Source: Helopsaltes ochotensis (lineage: Eukaryota > Chordata > Aves > Passeriformes > Locustellidae). From it: a DNA stretch of 64,000 nucleotides. Below are positions 33,821 through 46,300 of the stretch, one piece after another. The stretch spans positions 1,776,024 to 1,840,023 of the forward strand of contig VXBM01000026.1 of NCBI GenBank assembly GCA_013400155.1, written 5' to 3'. The position numbers and the translations under genes are program-made. Position 1 is the first letter of the stretch; each line of letters starts with the position of its first letter. A model generated the notes under the pieces. It searched no databases. It saw nothing but the letters and a program-made list of their open reading frames with translations, and was not told the DNA's origin.

Positions 33821-35920
33821 ATACATTCATTCTCAATTTTAGCCATAAAGTCACAAGATATATATATAACCACCACTACATATATAGCTCATCATGACGT
33901 TTATGGTTTTTAATACAAAAACAATTTAAAATATAATATTTACTGCAAACATTTAATTTTGTGCTATGCACCATGCCCAATAACATGCCAATCATTATAT
34001 TTTTACTTATTCATACACTTTTTTTATACAATTTCCCTTAGGAAAAGCTGCTGAGGCTGGGTAGGTTTTGTTGCATAACATGTATATCAATCCATAGAAG
34101 CTCCAGAAGACTGAGGAAGGAAGTGAATCTCAGCGTTACATGTGTGATGATAACAGTTGTTTTCATAGGTGGATTTAAAGGGGGAAAAGTAAAATAAAAA
34201 AACCCCTCCTCTTCTCTTGTAAATATGAAAAGTAAAACAAAAAAGTGATCTTTAAAATATCCAGAAAATTCCAGGTCTTTTAGTGCTCCAGAAGTGAATG
34301 CCAGTACCCTGAACCAAACTATGGAATGGATGCAAGCCAGTGAAGAAAAAGAAAGAACAAATCTTTTTCTTTTCTTTAACTTGAAACATTTTATACCCAT
34401 TTCTCATTATTTTGCAGAGATAAGAGCAGGATCACCCAATCTAAAATATCTTCTTGTTACGCTATGTTTTGTTTACTTTTCTGAGTGATCTTAGTGATGA
34501 GTCATATATATTAATAAATAATATATTCCCGCTTGAGTTCAATACACAAGATTGTTAATATCCTTGTTTTTCAACATGCATAAGAGTATCCCACTCATAT
34601 TTGTGTGGTGCCTTGGGAGCAGAAAGTTTTCTCACTGGTCTACCGATTTGTCAATTATTTCACCAGGCATATGAAATATCTGAATGTGCTTAACACGTTT
34701 CCAAAGAGCTGAGGATTGTCAAAATATCAGCACTATTTCCTCATACTTTCATGGCAAAGAAGTAGCACTGAGGGGATTACTTGAATTTGAATAGATTTTA
34801 ACAAACCCCAAGCAAATGTTTGAGCATAGATGTTAGTGCCCTCTCAATGGAGATAATGACCTTTCAGAGTAAAGCTCAGTATTCTTGCAGCGCCCAGCAT
34901 CACAAAATGTATTTTCAAGATGTTGAAAAGGTGATATTGGGGATGAGGTTGGAAGCTAGTGATAAGTTCTGCACGATCAAAGCTTCCTCTAGAGGCTAAA
35001 AGATACCTTGTATATTCCTTGGCAGCAGCATGCTAACAAAGGAACCTTGAGGAGTTTCATCTCCCTCTTCATCCTATCCAAATTAAGACTATTAATAACT
35101 CATTTTATATAATTTCACACTTAAAAACCAGTGTTCTACTCCATATCCATCTATCTACTGTACAGAAATAAAATTTTTCATTAAATGTCCCTGCTACTTA
35201 CATGGTCTGTCTGTGTTATCTTGCTATATTAGCTGTTAAAATCAGAGAAGACACCTTCAGAATGGACATAGGCTTCTATTTAATGCTCTAACATATTTTG
35301 AGTATCTGAGTTTTTAGGGAATTTCTTGAATTTTACTCCATCTCAGTGATAAAATGCAGAGATTTTGGAAATAATTACGGAATATATGGTTTAGCTGTGT
35401 GTTTGTATAAATACATGTGTACATACCTCTATTTGATAAGAGCCAAATTTTTGCCTTTATTGGGACTGCTAATTGAAATTTTCAAGTTATATTCTTAGCT
35501 TAAGGAAAACATTCCTATGACATATAGAACAGGCAAATTCAATGAGAAATGGGAGGCAGAGAAAGCATCCTTAATAACAAAGTAATAATTATTTTTCCTC
35601 TGTGTCACTTACATTGACACAGATAACTAACAACTGTATTTAATTGACAACCCCTCAACTTTGAGAAATGTTTCCTGTCAAATGGAAAAAATAAGTTTAA
35701 GATCAACATCAGCACCGGATGAAATAGATGATGAATCATTAGCAGCCATTACAACCACGTACTCACAGTGCCACAGAGTTTGATTTAAAAAAACACAGCA
35801 CGAATTAACCATCACTAGAATGGCAAATGGAGGTTTCACAAGCCAGTGTTCTAGTTCTGGATCCTTTTGGTCTCACCAACAAGCATCAGTACTTGTAAAC
35901 CTTTGAGAGAATTTGTTTTG
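33821..35920. other. AT-rich non-coding stretch
   Basis: TA-rich repeats occur near 33855-33890 and 34505-34530. The 120-codon minus frame at 34038-34400 is Phe/Leu/Ser-rich and not convincing as a gene. Confidence 0.6.
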
Positions 35921-36105
35921 GTCTCACAGCCTCAGAGCGGCTGAAAGGATCTCTTGAGATCATGTGGCTCAACCCTCCTGCCTAAGCAGAGTCACCTCCA
36001 GGCAATTCCTCAGAACCACATCTAGACGCCTTTTGAATATCTTCAAGGAGGAAGCCTCCATAACCTCTCTGCAACTTGGGCAGTGCTTGGTTACCCTCCC
36101 CCTGC
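35921..36105 (-). mobile_element. CR1 LINE 3' fragment
   Basis: The plus strand reads GTCTCACAGCCTCAGAGCGG, then GATCTCTTGAGATCATGTGG, CTCAACCCTCCTGCC, CCTTTTGAATATCTTCAAGG and CTCCATAACCTCTCTGC. This is the reverse-complemented CR1 3' UTR and end of ORF2 in the usual order. The copy is on the minus strand and is diverged and truncated. Confidence 0.85.
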
Positions 36106-38454
36106 TACAAAGGGGCAAACTATGATGATCTCAATGACTGGCTCAACCACAGGCCTCGAGACTTTTTCAAGATGTTCAAGCTCAATTATGCATCAAAGAG
36201 GTGGTCAAAACACAGAAGAAAATTGATGAAAATTAATCTTTTGTAAACGTAAAATATACATTTTAAAAGTCTTTTAAACAGATAATGCCTTATATGTGGA
36301 TACATTTTATTTTCCTTTCTTCCCCCATTTTCACTATTATAAATTTTCCAGGCTGAAAATCTAAAATTAATATCTACTTATTTCAATAACCTAAGCATTG
36401 TTGGAGTAGCAACATGTCTCCAGGTTTTCATCCTATGAATCTCTATGATCATGACATACCCTAATTAGAATTTAGGGAAGGTTGTTTCCTGTAGAGATCT
36501 TTTTCAATTTTCTGGGTAATTGATGTATTAAGCTTCTTTCTTCTAATGTTACATGAGGCTAAACATTCTGAGCAGAACTGCAGCTCAGAAGATCTGGAAT
36601 ATATTTTTTTTCTAATCAAGATTTTCTCCTGGCTCAGAGCTCACTGTAAAGCTACAAATTAGCTTTAAATTTGGATAAGTACCTATTAAAATGTAAGCTA
36701 ACAATCCTTGCAGACAGACAAACAGACAGAGGAATGTTGTTTGGTGGAAAAAATTATGTAAAAGATTAAGGAAATTTAATGTACAAAACACATTTGTTCT
36801 TTACTTTTCCCTAAAGCCAGGCTTAGCAATATTAAGTTTTGTCTTCTGCTTAGCTCCGTGTTTGAAGAGGAACTATAAAGAACTCTAAAGAAAAGGATAG
36901 GATAAGACATAACCTGGAGATAATTCTTGCTTGAAGAAGAGCTATAATAATATTTTCTTTAGCCTTTGCATCCTCAGTTATGCAGAGTGAGGAACATCTA
37001 GTGTATCATGAGAAAAAAAAATTTCAGACCATGAAAATAAGCAACTGATGCTTCAGTGAGTCAATTTATATGATAACAGATCAATAGTTTGCGTAAGCGC
37101 TAAAAAATGGCTGACGTGACTGTCTATAAAAGCAAAAAAAAGCCCTGCTTATTGCTAGGGGAGCTAGGTATGGGAATGACAGCTGCCGATGAGCAGGAAG
37201 GAAGACTGAACTCATAAGCTTTACAAATAGTGCCCCAGATCATAGTGGTAATACTGACTGCCATTGGAAAATATATGCAACACATTGGTACTGCAAGAGA
37301 AAGAAATCTGTATTGCTGCCACTTATGCTGTACCTGTTGTGTGGATAAATACAGCAAAGAACTTCTGTTTTGCAAGGCTGCCAGTCTAGCAACTTTACTT
37401 GCAAATATATTTAATATATTTCAAAGGAAAACAGAGCATTTTATTACTTCACTTATCTTCTCCCTGTGGTAGAAATTGTTGAAGAGTTACCCAGGGTTTC
37501 AGCTGCTCAGTTTCTATTGACTTTAATGACAAAAATATAGCTAAAACCCTGCGCATCTCTATAAAAATCCCAATTCTATCTGCTTAGTTTACTGACAAAA
37601 AACAAGTTGTTATTACTGTCAGTTCAGCACAGCCAATGTAACAGTTAAAGAGCAAACTGGATTGCACTTTGCATTGCATATTGTCAACAAAATTGTCAGG
37701 TTTTGATTCCAGAGATTTTACTGCTGGTGATGATTAGTGTTGTGCACAGCTAAATGGCCAGGCAGCTTAGTTTGTTCTGGATGAGGCCCCAAAAGTTCAA
37801 AAGGTTCTCTGAACCTTTTCCAAATCCCATGTTTCAGCAAAACTGAGCTGGTATTCTTGTGACCACTGTGCTCCCAGATATGTTACAGGTTCACTAGCAC
37901 TTCATGCCAGAGGTTATTTGGAAAACACTGTGAAAATTACTTTTATCAGAATCATCCTGACTCTGCTGTCAGTGTTATTTTCAACAAAGATTTGATAAGG
38001 TTCACAAGCATGAGCAACATATTAAAACATGTATATGTAATAGCTATTTTTGAAAAATTAACTCCATGTGAACTTTAATACAAGCATTTTCCTTAGAAAA
38101 ACCATAGAAAAATTCCTCAGAAGCAGAAGGAACATACTCAATTCATTTGAAGGGTGGTGGTGCCAATGTAAAAGGACCTAATAATGTCTGTCTGTAGCCT
38201 TCCCTACGGAAAAGAAGTAACAATTCTATGGGATAACTAGAGGATTATAATGGACATCCTTGCCATCCTCATTAGATTTTTTTTTTTTTTTACTTAGTAA
38301 ATAGTCTATTACCTCTATCTCATCCTTCTAATCCTAAAAGGTGGTTTTCTGGGAGTTCTGTACTAAAGCAGTAGCTGAATTTCTCCTTCCAACAGTGCTC
38401 TGTAGATATAGCACTAGGATGACAGCTTTCTTTCTGGTACCTTAAATGTTGCTG
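36106..38454. other. AT-rich non-coding stretch
   Basis: No gene was recognised. Overlapping opposite frames at 37124-37375 and 37230-37472 have no identifiable domain. A T run lies at 38277-38291. Confidence 0.6.
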
Positions 38455-38560
38455 AAAACAAAAAACAAAAAACAAAAAACAACAACAACAACAAACCCAA
38501 ACAAACAACAACAACAACAACAACAACAAAAAACCAACCCAAAACAAACAAAAAAACCCA
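38455..38560. repeat. A/C-rich (CAA)n and (CAAAAAA)n tract
   Basis: AACAAAAAACAAAAAAC units are followed by CAACAACAACAACAA and AACAAACAACAACAACAACA. On the opposite strand this gives Val/Cys/Leu/Phe-rich frames that are pure repeat translation. Confidence 0.92.
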
Positions 38561-41500
38561 CTGTGAGAGACTTTGTCTGAGTGTGTTCAATATCAAGGCA
38601 TTTACACATATACCCTTTATAAAGGTGAAAAGAAAAACTAGTATTGACCCAATTTTACCAACAAAGATTACAATCCAGATCAAAAATTAAGAACAATAAA
38701 CCATATAGGCAGTTAGTTTCTCTGTCTCATTTTAAAATTTATACTTCTTGCTTTTTTATATTGTTAATAGATAGTGCAACAAAATGTCTGGAACAGGAAG
38801 ACTACCTTAAAAATCAACCTTAAATATCAGAATGCACTTTAAACTTGTGTCTGCCATGAGACTTGTAATGCCTAACAAGGAAATCAAGGGTTGACAACAC
38901 CATCTAAAAGAAATTAGAATTGCCACCTTAACATTTGTTCTTGATTTTATGATTTTGTATGTGTGTGTTTGTGTGCAGTAAGGGCAGAGAGATCGTTTGA
39001 AAGAAGTTACACACACACATTAAAAGAAACAAAACAAAACCCCCCAACCAACGCAGTTCTTTTTTTCTTTCTAAGATCTTATAATTATGAAAGAGAAAAT
39101 ATGACAAAGAAGAGATTGATAGGGAAAGAGAAGGGAAAGAGCTATATGCTCAAAACCATTGATACGCACTGTTACATGCATATCCTGACAGTTATTTGCT
39201 TTTATTTTAATTAGATTTTTTTGCAAGATATTCTGTCAGAAGAGATGCAAATCATGTATGTTGTCAGAAGACAAGAGGGAAGCAAAGAAAGGAAGGCCAG
39301 GGCAAACACAATGCAGTAAGAGACATTTCTGATGTGGAAGGCAGGATGAGGGGCCTTTAGGAAGAAGGCAGCAAGGTAAGGGGAGAACAGCACATTCCTG
39401 GGCCTGATAGTGGTGTCAGCAGGGTGATCCACATGAAATAACACAGAGAAGTACCCCATTCACTGCTTCTTTACACAGGCTTTCTTTTTTCTGGAATTCA
39501 TTCATACTCCCTAATTTTTAAAGGTTTTTCTGTGCCTAAAATGAATACATTCAGAGACAGAATTTCCCTAGGGTTTTTTTTTTGTTTGTTTGTTTGTTTG
39601 TTTTAGGTTGTGCAGCAGCGGAGTTATGAAATCAAAAATCAGGCAAGATTGTACCCTGTGCATGTGACCAAAAGAGAGCCTGTGTCCTCGTTCTTTCTAC
39701 AGCTCTTGCAAACAGGTTTCAAGAGTGTCTGTGGAATAACAACCAAGATGTACTGCAATGAGTCTTATAAATGAGCAGATTCTGGGAAAACTTCTTTCTG
39801 CTTTTCCATGGGATCCAAAGTGATTGCAGACTCCCATTGCCTTTGCTCAAATGACATCACCCATCCCTCAGAAACGTTTGTCCGTATTTATTCCTTAGTT
39901 ACTAGAAATTCACATCACGGCTCTCTTTTTATACTAATTATGTCAATTTCCAACAAAGAAATCTAGTCTTTTGCTTCTTTCTCCTGTAAAAGTAAATAAA
40001 TTCATAAATAGAACTTGGAAAGTGTTGTGCAAAGATGGACTTGAAGTTAACTGAAAATGGAGTACTTGAAAATCAGGTCTATAACACAATGTAACATAGT
40101 TTATCAAAATCTATTTCTTGAGCTAGAGTGAATTTAATGATCATGCATTTCAGCAGACATTATACAGTGGAAAAAGTTTCTAATAATTAAGGATAATTGA
40201 TAATGGAAATAAAATGAATAGATGATAATGGTTCTGCAGCAGACTTCAGCAGCTTGCGCTTTCAGCATGCATAGGTAAGACAGCAGAGGCAAATGTTTTT
40301 AAGACATAATCCAAACTGGTCAACTGTTTCTTGATTGTTATTCACCTAAATTTTTATACTCTGTCTCTGCTTCCATTTTTTGAGTTGTTTGCTTTTTTTT
40401 ATGGGGGAGCAAGGGAAGAGCAGGAATACTCTTCATAACATCAGAGTAAATGAAATTTTATCATGGGTGTGCTTACTAGCTACACTGCCATTAAAGTATT
40501 TTCATGATATAACCTTCTATTGAAATTAATTTAAATCTTGGCTGTTAAAAGTTTTTTGTAGAATGAAAAAGGAATTCCAAAAGGACATATTCAAGGACTG
40601 CAATCAAAGTATTTACGGTATTTGTTTTGAAGCTCTGATATTCACTCACCCTGAAATTTCTCTCTTGATGCAACCTATGAAAAAATGATGCCTTTCAACC
40701 TCAGAAACTGTGTCTGGACATGGTTGTCTATTCCATCCTGCCATCAATCAAAATGAGTCCAAAGAAATCCTAGAGTTATACATGCATACAGCAAAAGTAC
40801 TGAATGACCTGATCTTTTTATGCTTTTTAAAACACAGTAGTGTGCCCAATCTAAATACCAAAGATGTCTCTGACTAATTTCAGTGGAAATTTCTAAAATG
40901 GTAATCCAGGAATATTGCTTTGTTCTTGAGTAGGAAAGCTTCAAATTACTTATGCAGATCAGTAAGAAAGTGACAAGAAAATTTTGCAATTTCAATGCAT
41001 AATTATGTGTCTGAATACACTACCAATAATACAAAAAAAATTAGAAATTCAAGATAGAGTTTCACTTTTTTTAACTGAACTTTTTCTTTGATTTACATCA
41101 GTTTGTAAAGCCAGGAATTTTAGTAAACTTGAGGCACCTGCACAAAACTCAGAAAAAGAAATGTGTTTATATTTTCTGTTCTTAATTATATCATAGTCTT
41201 AAAGTCCATCCTCATGAGATACAAATGAGCAGTGAAACTCAATTTCTGAAATGTATAAATCTTCCCAATCACAGCTGGGATTCCTTATCTAGTTTAAAGT
41301 ACTTTTTAGATGCAAGTTAGACGCAGAAATAAATCGCTTTCCACTTGGTCAGTTGTGACACACACAGTGCGATACTCTCACTACCTATGTGGTAAACTGT
41401 AATGATTCTGAAGAAGGATTTAGTTTTGGTGAAGTTGAATGTTGGAATTGTACATGACAGATTTTCACACTTGCTTAACTGAACATTAATAAGCAGTAAA

Positions 41501-41802
41501 AGTATAGAAGTTCTGTTTTCTGTTTCAAGGAAATGAGGATACATAGTCAAAAATCATGCATCAAATTTGTTCAATGTATCAATATAGGAATTTTCTGTTT
41601 AATAGATATCTATGTATGCAAGCACTAAGTATTAGTTATATACCTGCACATGAAGTCTGATGTGTGCACAAATATTTGGGTTTAGTTGGCAATTTCAGGT
41701 TAAATGTTGCAGTTTTATCTGGAGCTATTTAATGTATGAGTTTCAAATAAATTCATTGTCTGATTTTTTTTCTTAAAACACAGTTTGTGGCTTGAAGAGA
41801 AA
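38561..41802. other. AT-rich non-coding stretch
   Basis: No gene was found. It includes the (GTTT)n tract at 39571-39605. A somewhat purine-rich patch near 39290-39400 produces an open minus frame by composition. Confidence 0.6.
39571..39605. repeat. (GTTT)n tract
   Basis: GGGTTTTTTTTTT is followed by GTTTGTTTGTTTGTTTG. Confidence 0.9.
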
Positions 41803-41821
41803 AAAAAAAGACAAAAAAAGA

Positions 41822-41854
<33 letters not shown>
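41803..41854. repeat. Poly-A tract (32 consecutive A) with A-rich leader
   Basis: GAAAAAAAAAAG and ACAAAAAAAG lead into 32 uninterrupted A residues (41823-41854). It could be the tail of a retroposed transcript, but no intact target duplication or recognised parent was seen upstream. Confidence 0.9.
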
Positions 41855-41859
<5 letters not shown>

Positions 41860-42317
41860 AGGACCAATGGGACCAATGCTTTGTGCACTGCAGCTATTCA
41901 TCCTTCAGTAGTTTGAAGATTTGTCTGAGCCAGGTTTCCACCAGAATGTATTTTTTTTAAGTGTCAGTAAACACAGGCAAGCATTTATACTGCAACTGGG
42001 CATTGCAAAGCCCTTCACAAGGTACAGGTGGTAGAGTTCGTGTCAATTTGTGATGGTAGATCAGAACACGAACCTCCAACTTTCTTTTACTGGCACAGTA
42101 GGCACATGAACAGTAGAAACAAAGCTCTAAGTTTATACAGTAGAAAGATTGTGGGATAATATTTTGTTAAGTTGGTAATGCTATATTCCATGAAATATGA
42201 ATGCTATATGCTGTATGAGGATGAATGATTTTACTGTTCAGTGTTCTACAGTTAGGTTTTATCATAGATTTTAATGTTGATTTATAATATTTGTAGTTGG
42301 CTAGAGTTTTATATGAT

Positions 42318-42735
42318 AATTCAACTTGGAAGGGATACCAGGATCTCTACTCCTGCTTCAAAGCAAGATCAGCTATAGCATCAAGTGAGGCTGTTCTGGG
42401 GTTGAAACCAGGGCTTTGCATAATGTGGAAATCTCCAAGGATGGAGACTCCACAGCCTCTTCCCTGAGCTTCCTGTGACATATTACTGTTCATTGATGAA
42501 AAAGTTTCTCTTGATACCAAATCTGAAACTCTTTTCTTAAAATTTATGAGCTTTTCCTTCTGTCTTCCAACAATGTAGCTCTGTGAAGAGACTGGCTCCT
42601 TCTCCTCACAGGAAGGCTGCTGTAAGGGTCCATTGAAAGCCACCTTGCTGAACAAGCCCCAGTTCTTCCGTTTCTCTTCCCATGACTAATGTTTCACATC
42701 CTATCCATCTTGGAGGCATTCCACTGAGTTCTCTG
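42318..42735 (-). mobile_element. CR1 LINE 3' fragment (about 420 bp)
   Basis: On plus: TTCAACTTGGAAGGGATACC, GGGTTGAAACCAGGGC, AAATCTCCAAGGATGGAGAC, TCCACAGCCTCTTCCC, then CTGAACAAGCCCCAGTTCTT and CATCTTGGAGGCATTCCACT. This is the order of reverse-complemented CR1 3' UTR and ORF2 end, so the copy is on minus. It is diverged and has no usable frame. The 102-codon minus ORF at 42347-42655 lies inside it and does not form a convincing protein. Confidence 0.85.
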
Positions 42736-43127
42736 CATGCTAATTAAGTATTCTGTGAATTTCTTATGTTTAGCAATAGAAAGAAAAAAAATTGATCTAT
42801 GTAATACATGCAAAAGTCCCATGCATTGCCTTTGGTTGAAAAATCCACCCAAATGTAGTTTTACAAAGGTTTATACTGAAAATATAAAACATGATATTTA
42901 CAAATATATTAGTTCTTTGTTTTCCAAGAAAAATAAAATCAACCAATACTGGCTTCAGAAGTGGTATGACATGAATTTTCACTTATTTTGCTTTTTCTCT
43001 TGCTAGAGCTATGCCATTTTGTTCACTTGAATAGATATATCATGGTGAGTTCCTTTTGAGCAATGTATCTATTTCATTGAGCAAATCCCATTCTACCATA
43101 ATCAGATTATATTAGACAGAAGGTCAT

Positions 43128-43246
43128 TAAAAAAACAACAACAACAAAACAACAACAACAACAACAACAACAAACCCCAAAAAACCCCAAAAAACCCACA
43201 AAAACAAAAAAACCACCAACAAAACAAAACAAAAAACCCCCCCTTT
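43128..43246. repeat. A/C-rich tract with (CAA)n and CCCCAAAAAA units
   Basis: CAACAACAACAACAACAACA is followed by CCCCAAAAAACCCCAAAAAA and CCCACAAAAACAAAAAAACC, ending in CCCCCCC. Confidence 0.93.
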
Positions 43247-43312
43247 CATTCTACAAGTATTATGACAAAACTTTGGCTAAGAAGACTGGATAAAGTTGTG
43301 TGGGATTTCTTT

Positions 43313-43374
43313 TTGTTGGGTTTTTGTGGGTTTTTGTGGGTTTTTTTTGGTTGGTTGGTTTGGGGTTTTTTTGA
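43313..43374. repeat. G/T-rich tract with GGGTTTTTGT units
   Basis: TTGGGTTTTTGTGGGTTTTT is followed by GTGGGTTTTTTTTGG and TTGGTTGGTTTGGGG. It is roughly complementary to the A/C-rich tract about 70 bp to the left. Confidence 0.9.
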
Positions 43375-46300
43375 CAATCTAACAATCCATTTGGGAGAGA
43401 GATATCTGACCTATTTACCCAATCTCTTTAACTTCACCAACTTTATGACTTTGGCTGCTGCTTTTTCTACCAGGCCTTCATGCTCATATAATTGTTTGAA
43501 TGATAGTAAGAGTCTTACAATTGCTTATGCTACAAAGAGTTTGCTTCTGAGTCTTATTTGTCAAAATTCAGTCTTCTCACAGGACTCATTTTTTCTCTTT
43601 GTAAGACTGCCCTTACTGTACTAAACTTTGCACTGGATTTTCTTCATTAGGGTATTTCCAATCTTGTTCACTGGACACTCAGTATACCTGTAACAATAAA
43701 ATATTTTCTAATTCATGGTCAACTCTAAATAGGAAAAGGTGTATTTTATGGTATGGCATAATTTTTTTTTAATCTCTAGTGCCAATTCTCCATTCTGTTC
43801 ACTCTTTAGCCATAACAATATGAGTTACATTTTATCTATCTACCACTTAATTTATGTATCTCAATATTTCTTAATTAACACATTAAGAATGAACTTTTAT
43901 TTTAGGACAGATGACTTTGTATCTCAAATATACTTGGATGAATAATTACAGAAGTTTGACCCTGACATTCAGAAGAAGGCTCAGATATCAGAGGAAGTGG
44001 TGGTTTTCTTGTATTTAAAGAGTTCAAGTAATCAATGAATACAGAAATGCACTTCCAAAATAAAGTCCTTTAACTTAAGAGTCACCTTACCTGTCTTTCT
44101 ACATTGACTGAGGAAAAAGCAACCTGAGGAAAAGAAGACTACCACAGGACTTAAAATCCTTTCTCTCCTTAAATTCGGTGAAAATTATTTAATCAAATTC
44201 AGTGCAAGCAGTGATAGGAAAACTGTTTCTTCATACCCAAGTGGCATTCTAGGAAGGCCTTGAGAATTACTGGAGGAGTTCCAAACTTCTTGAAAGGCTT
44301 TAGGCAAACATTGTCGTTCTGGCTGCAGAGGAGATCTTTTTTTCTTTCAGGTTGCAAAGACAAGTGCTTGCTGAAAACAGAGACACCACACTGCTCACAG
44401 ATTACTGATAGAATTAAATGGCAAAAGTGAAATTACTCCTTATCACTTTAGAAAATAATTACATGAAAATCCAAATTTGAAGGGGATACTCTCATGGAAA
44501 TACTTATTTAAATAAGTAAAATTAACAGGAACTGATCCATATTTTAGAATGAAAGGATTGACATGAATAAGGCAAAGGTGTGTTTCTGTTAATTATTCTC
44601 ATTTATAAGTGAACAGTTCAATTCATCCCAAAAGATTATGACTGAATTCTCATTTACATTAAGTCCTCTTTAAACCTCTTCACAAGTGCATAAGGACTTT
44701 GAAATGCACATAAATGTAATTGGTACCAGAAAACTTAAAAGTGGCCTTTCTGCAGTTAAGAATAAGGGCCTTAATTTGGAATATTTCAGATGTGTTAAAA
44801 CTTAACTTAAAAAATACCAGAATATTTTCATATTTGAAGTGGCTTTTTATAAGAGTATAGTTCAAAGGCAGATTTAATTTTTTTTAAATCTAAATGTGAA
44901 GTGATTAGTTTGCAATATCCACTAATCTCCTCTGGTAATTTCTTTCAATGTTTATAAGGATTTTTACTGTGCTACATAAAGCCTAATGTTCCTTATGTAC
45001 ATTTACAACATTCAATGCAATCGCTCTGAAAGAGTTGCTATGGCTTATTATAAACAAAACAACTCTCTTGGCACTTAGATAGAATGACTCTAAATTTAGA
45101 AAGTAATATTTTGAATTTCAAATATTAGAACAAGTTTGTAACATGCTTAAGGATGCTTATGAAATTCTTATAGCCTTAGTGCAACATCTCTCCATCAGAT
45201 AGAAATTCACTGATACATTCACTTAGCACCAGTTTAAGAACAGGACTGAGATGCTGCAAAGTAATTTATTCCAAATTCAGCACCAAACTGGACGAGGCGG
45301 TCACAAAACAGATAGATGTTGCTTCCCATGACTGGGACTCTCAGGACAAATATGCTGAACCCTTTCCTTGGACTCAGGATCTCCTCAGTGCAGCCTTTAG
45401 TGTGGCAATTTTACAGACATTGTGCATTAACACCCTGACACTTTGCCTTAAGGAACATGAGAAGTGACTGGATACGTGGCACTCCTTTCATTGAAAGGAC
45501 ACTGTTATCTTTCTTCCCTTCTGTAATATTATCTTGTGTAATAACACAATGGTTAGAATATTTGCCCAAGAAAATAGAAATGGGTTCATTTTGTCACCTC
45601 AAGAGACCTTCCCAAGCCAATGAAAGGAATCTAACCACCAAGTTATCGACTAGATTATATACAAGTCTTATTTGAGCTTGGGTGCTGTCCAGATATGAAT
45701 GCAGGAACCACAGGACAAGAATAAAGAAAAGTCCTGCCTAGTGGAGACAGAAGATGGATTATGCAGGATGAAGAAGTGTGTCTGTATCAATAATCTGGCC
45801 TATCATAAGTTTATTGGAGGAAATTTCACGGTTAGAACTTCCAAGCAGATAAAGGAATTTTCTTCGAGTAATTTTGTACCCCTCATCCAGTCTGAATTTC
45901 ACTTTGTAGTGTCCATATCCTTTTGGAGCTTTTCCTCGGTCTTTTCACTTTTCAGTAAGTGCATGACTAGTGTGAATGATTTAAAATACTTTTTGAGAAG
46001 ACCAAGGGCATACAAGAGTGTTTATTCTTGTTTAGAAGAGTGTATATTTGAGATTACTTAACATAAGAAGATGGAGAGTAACTCCATTGACATATCAAAA
46101 GATAATTAATCAAAATGCAAGATTTTAGAGCTTCAGCTGATATAAGAAGTCAAGACCAGTAGATACTGTGGTAAACTCAGGTGCTAGGTACTCATCCAAT
46201 TTCCAGTAAAAGTAGAAGCTGATCAAACACGTTCCATATTCCACTTGGCTGACATATAAAGAAGCATGGTTTGATCACTGTATTTTTATACCACGTCTCT

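Noticed and set aside
41803..41854. Poly-A tract considered as the tail of a processed pseudogene
   Set aside because: No recognisable parent gene sequence upstream and no clear flanking target duplication. Simple A-tract expansion explains it.
43313..43374. GGGTTTTTGT repeats considered as an interstitial telomere
   Set aside because: The vertebrate telomere unit is TTAGGG. This tract has irregular T and G runs and fits low-complexity DNA better.
45457..46061. Two successive plus frames (72 and 120 codons) considered as a possible broken gene
   Set aside because: The peptides match nothing I know, are rich in Ser/Phe/Lys, and show no splice sites or frameshift pattern joining them.
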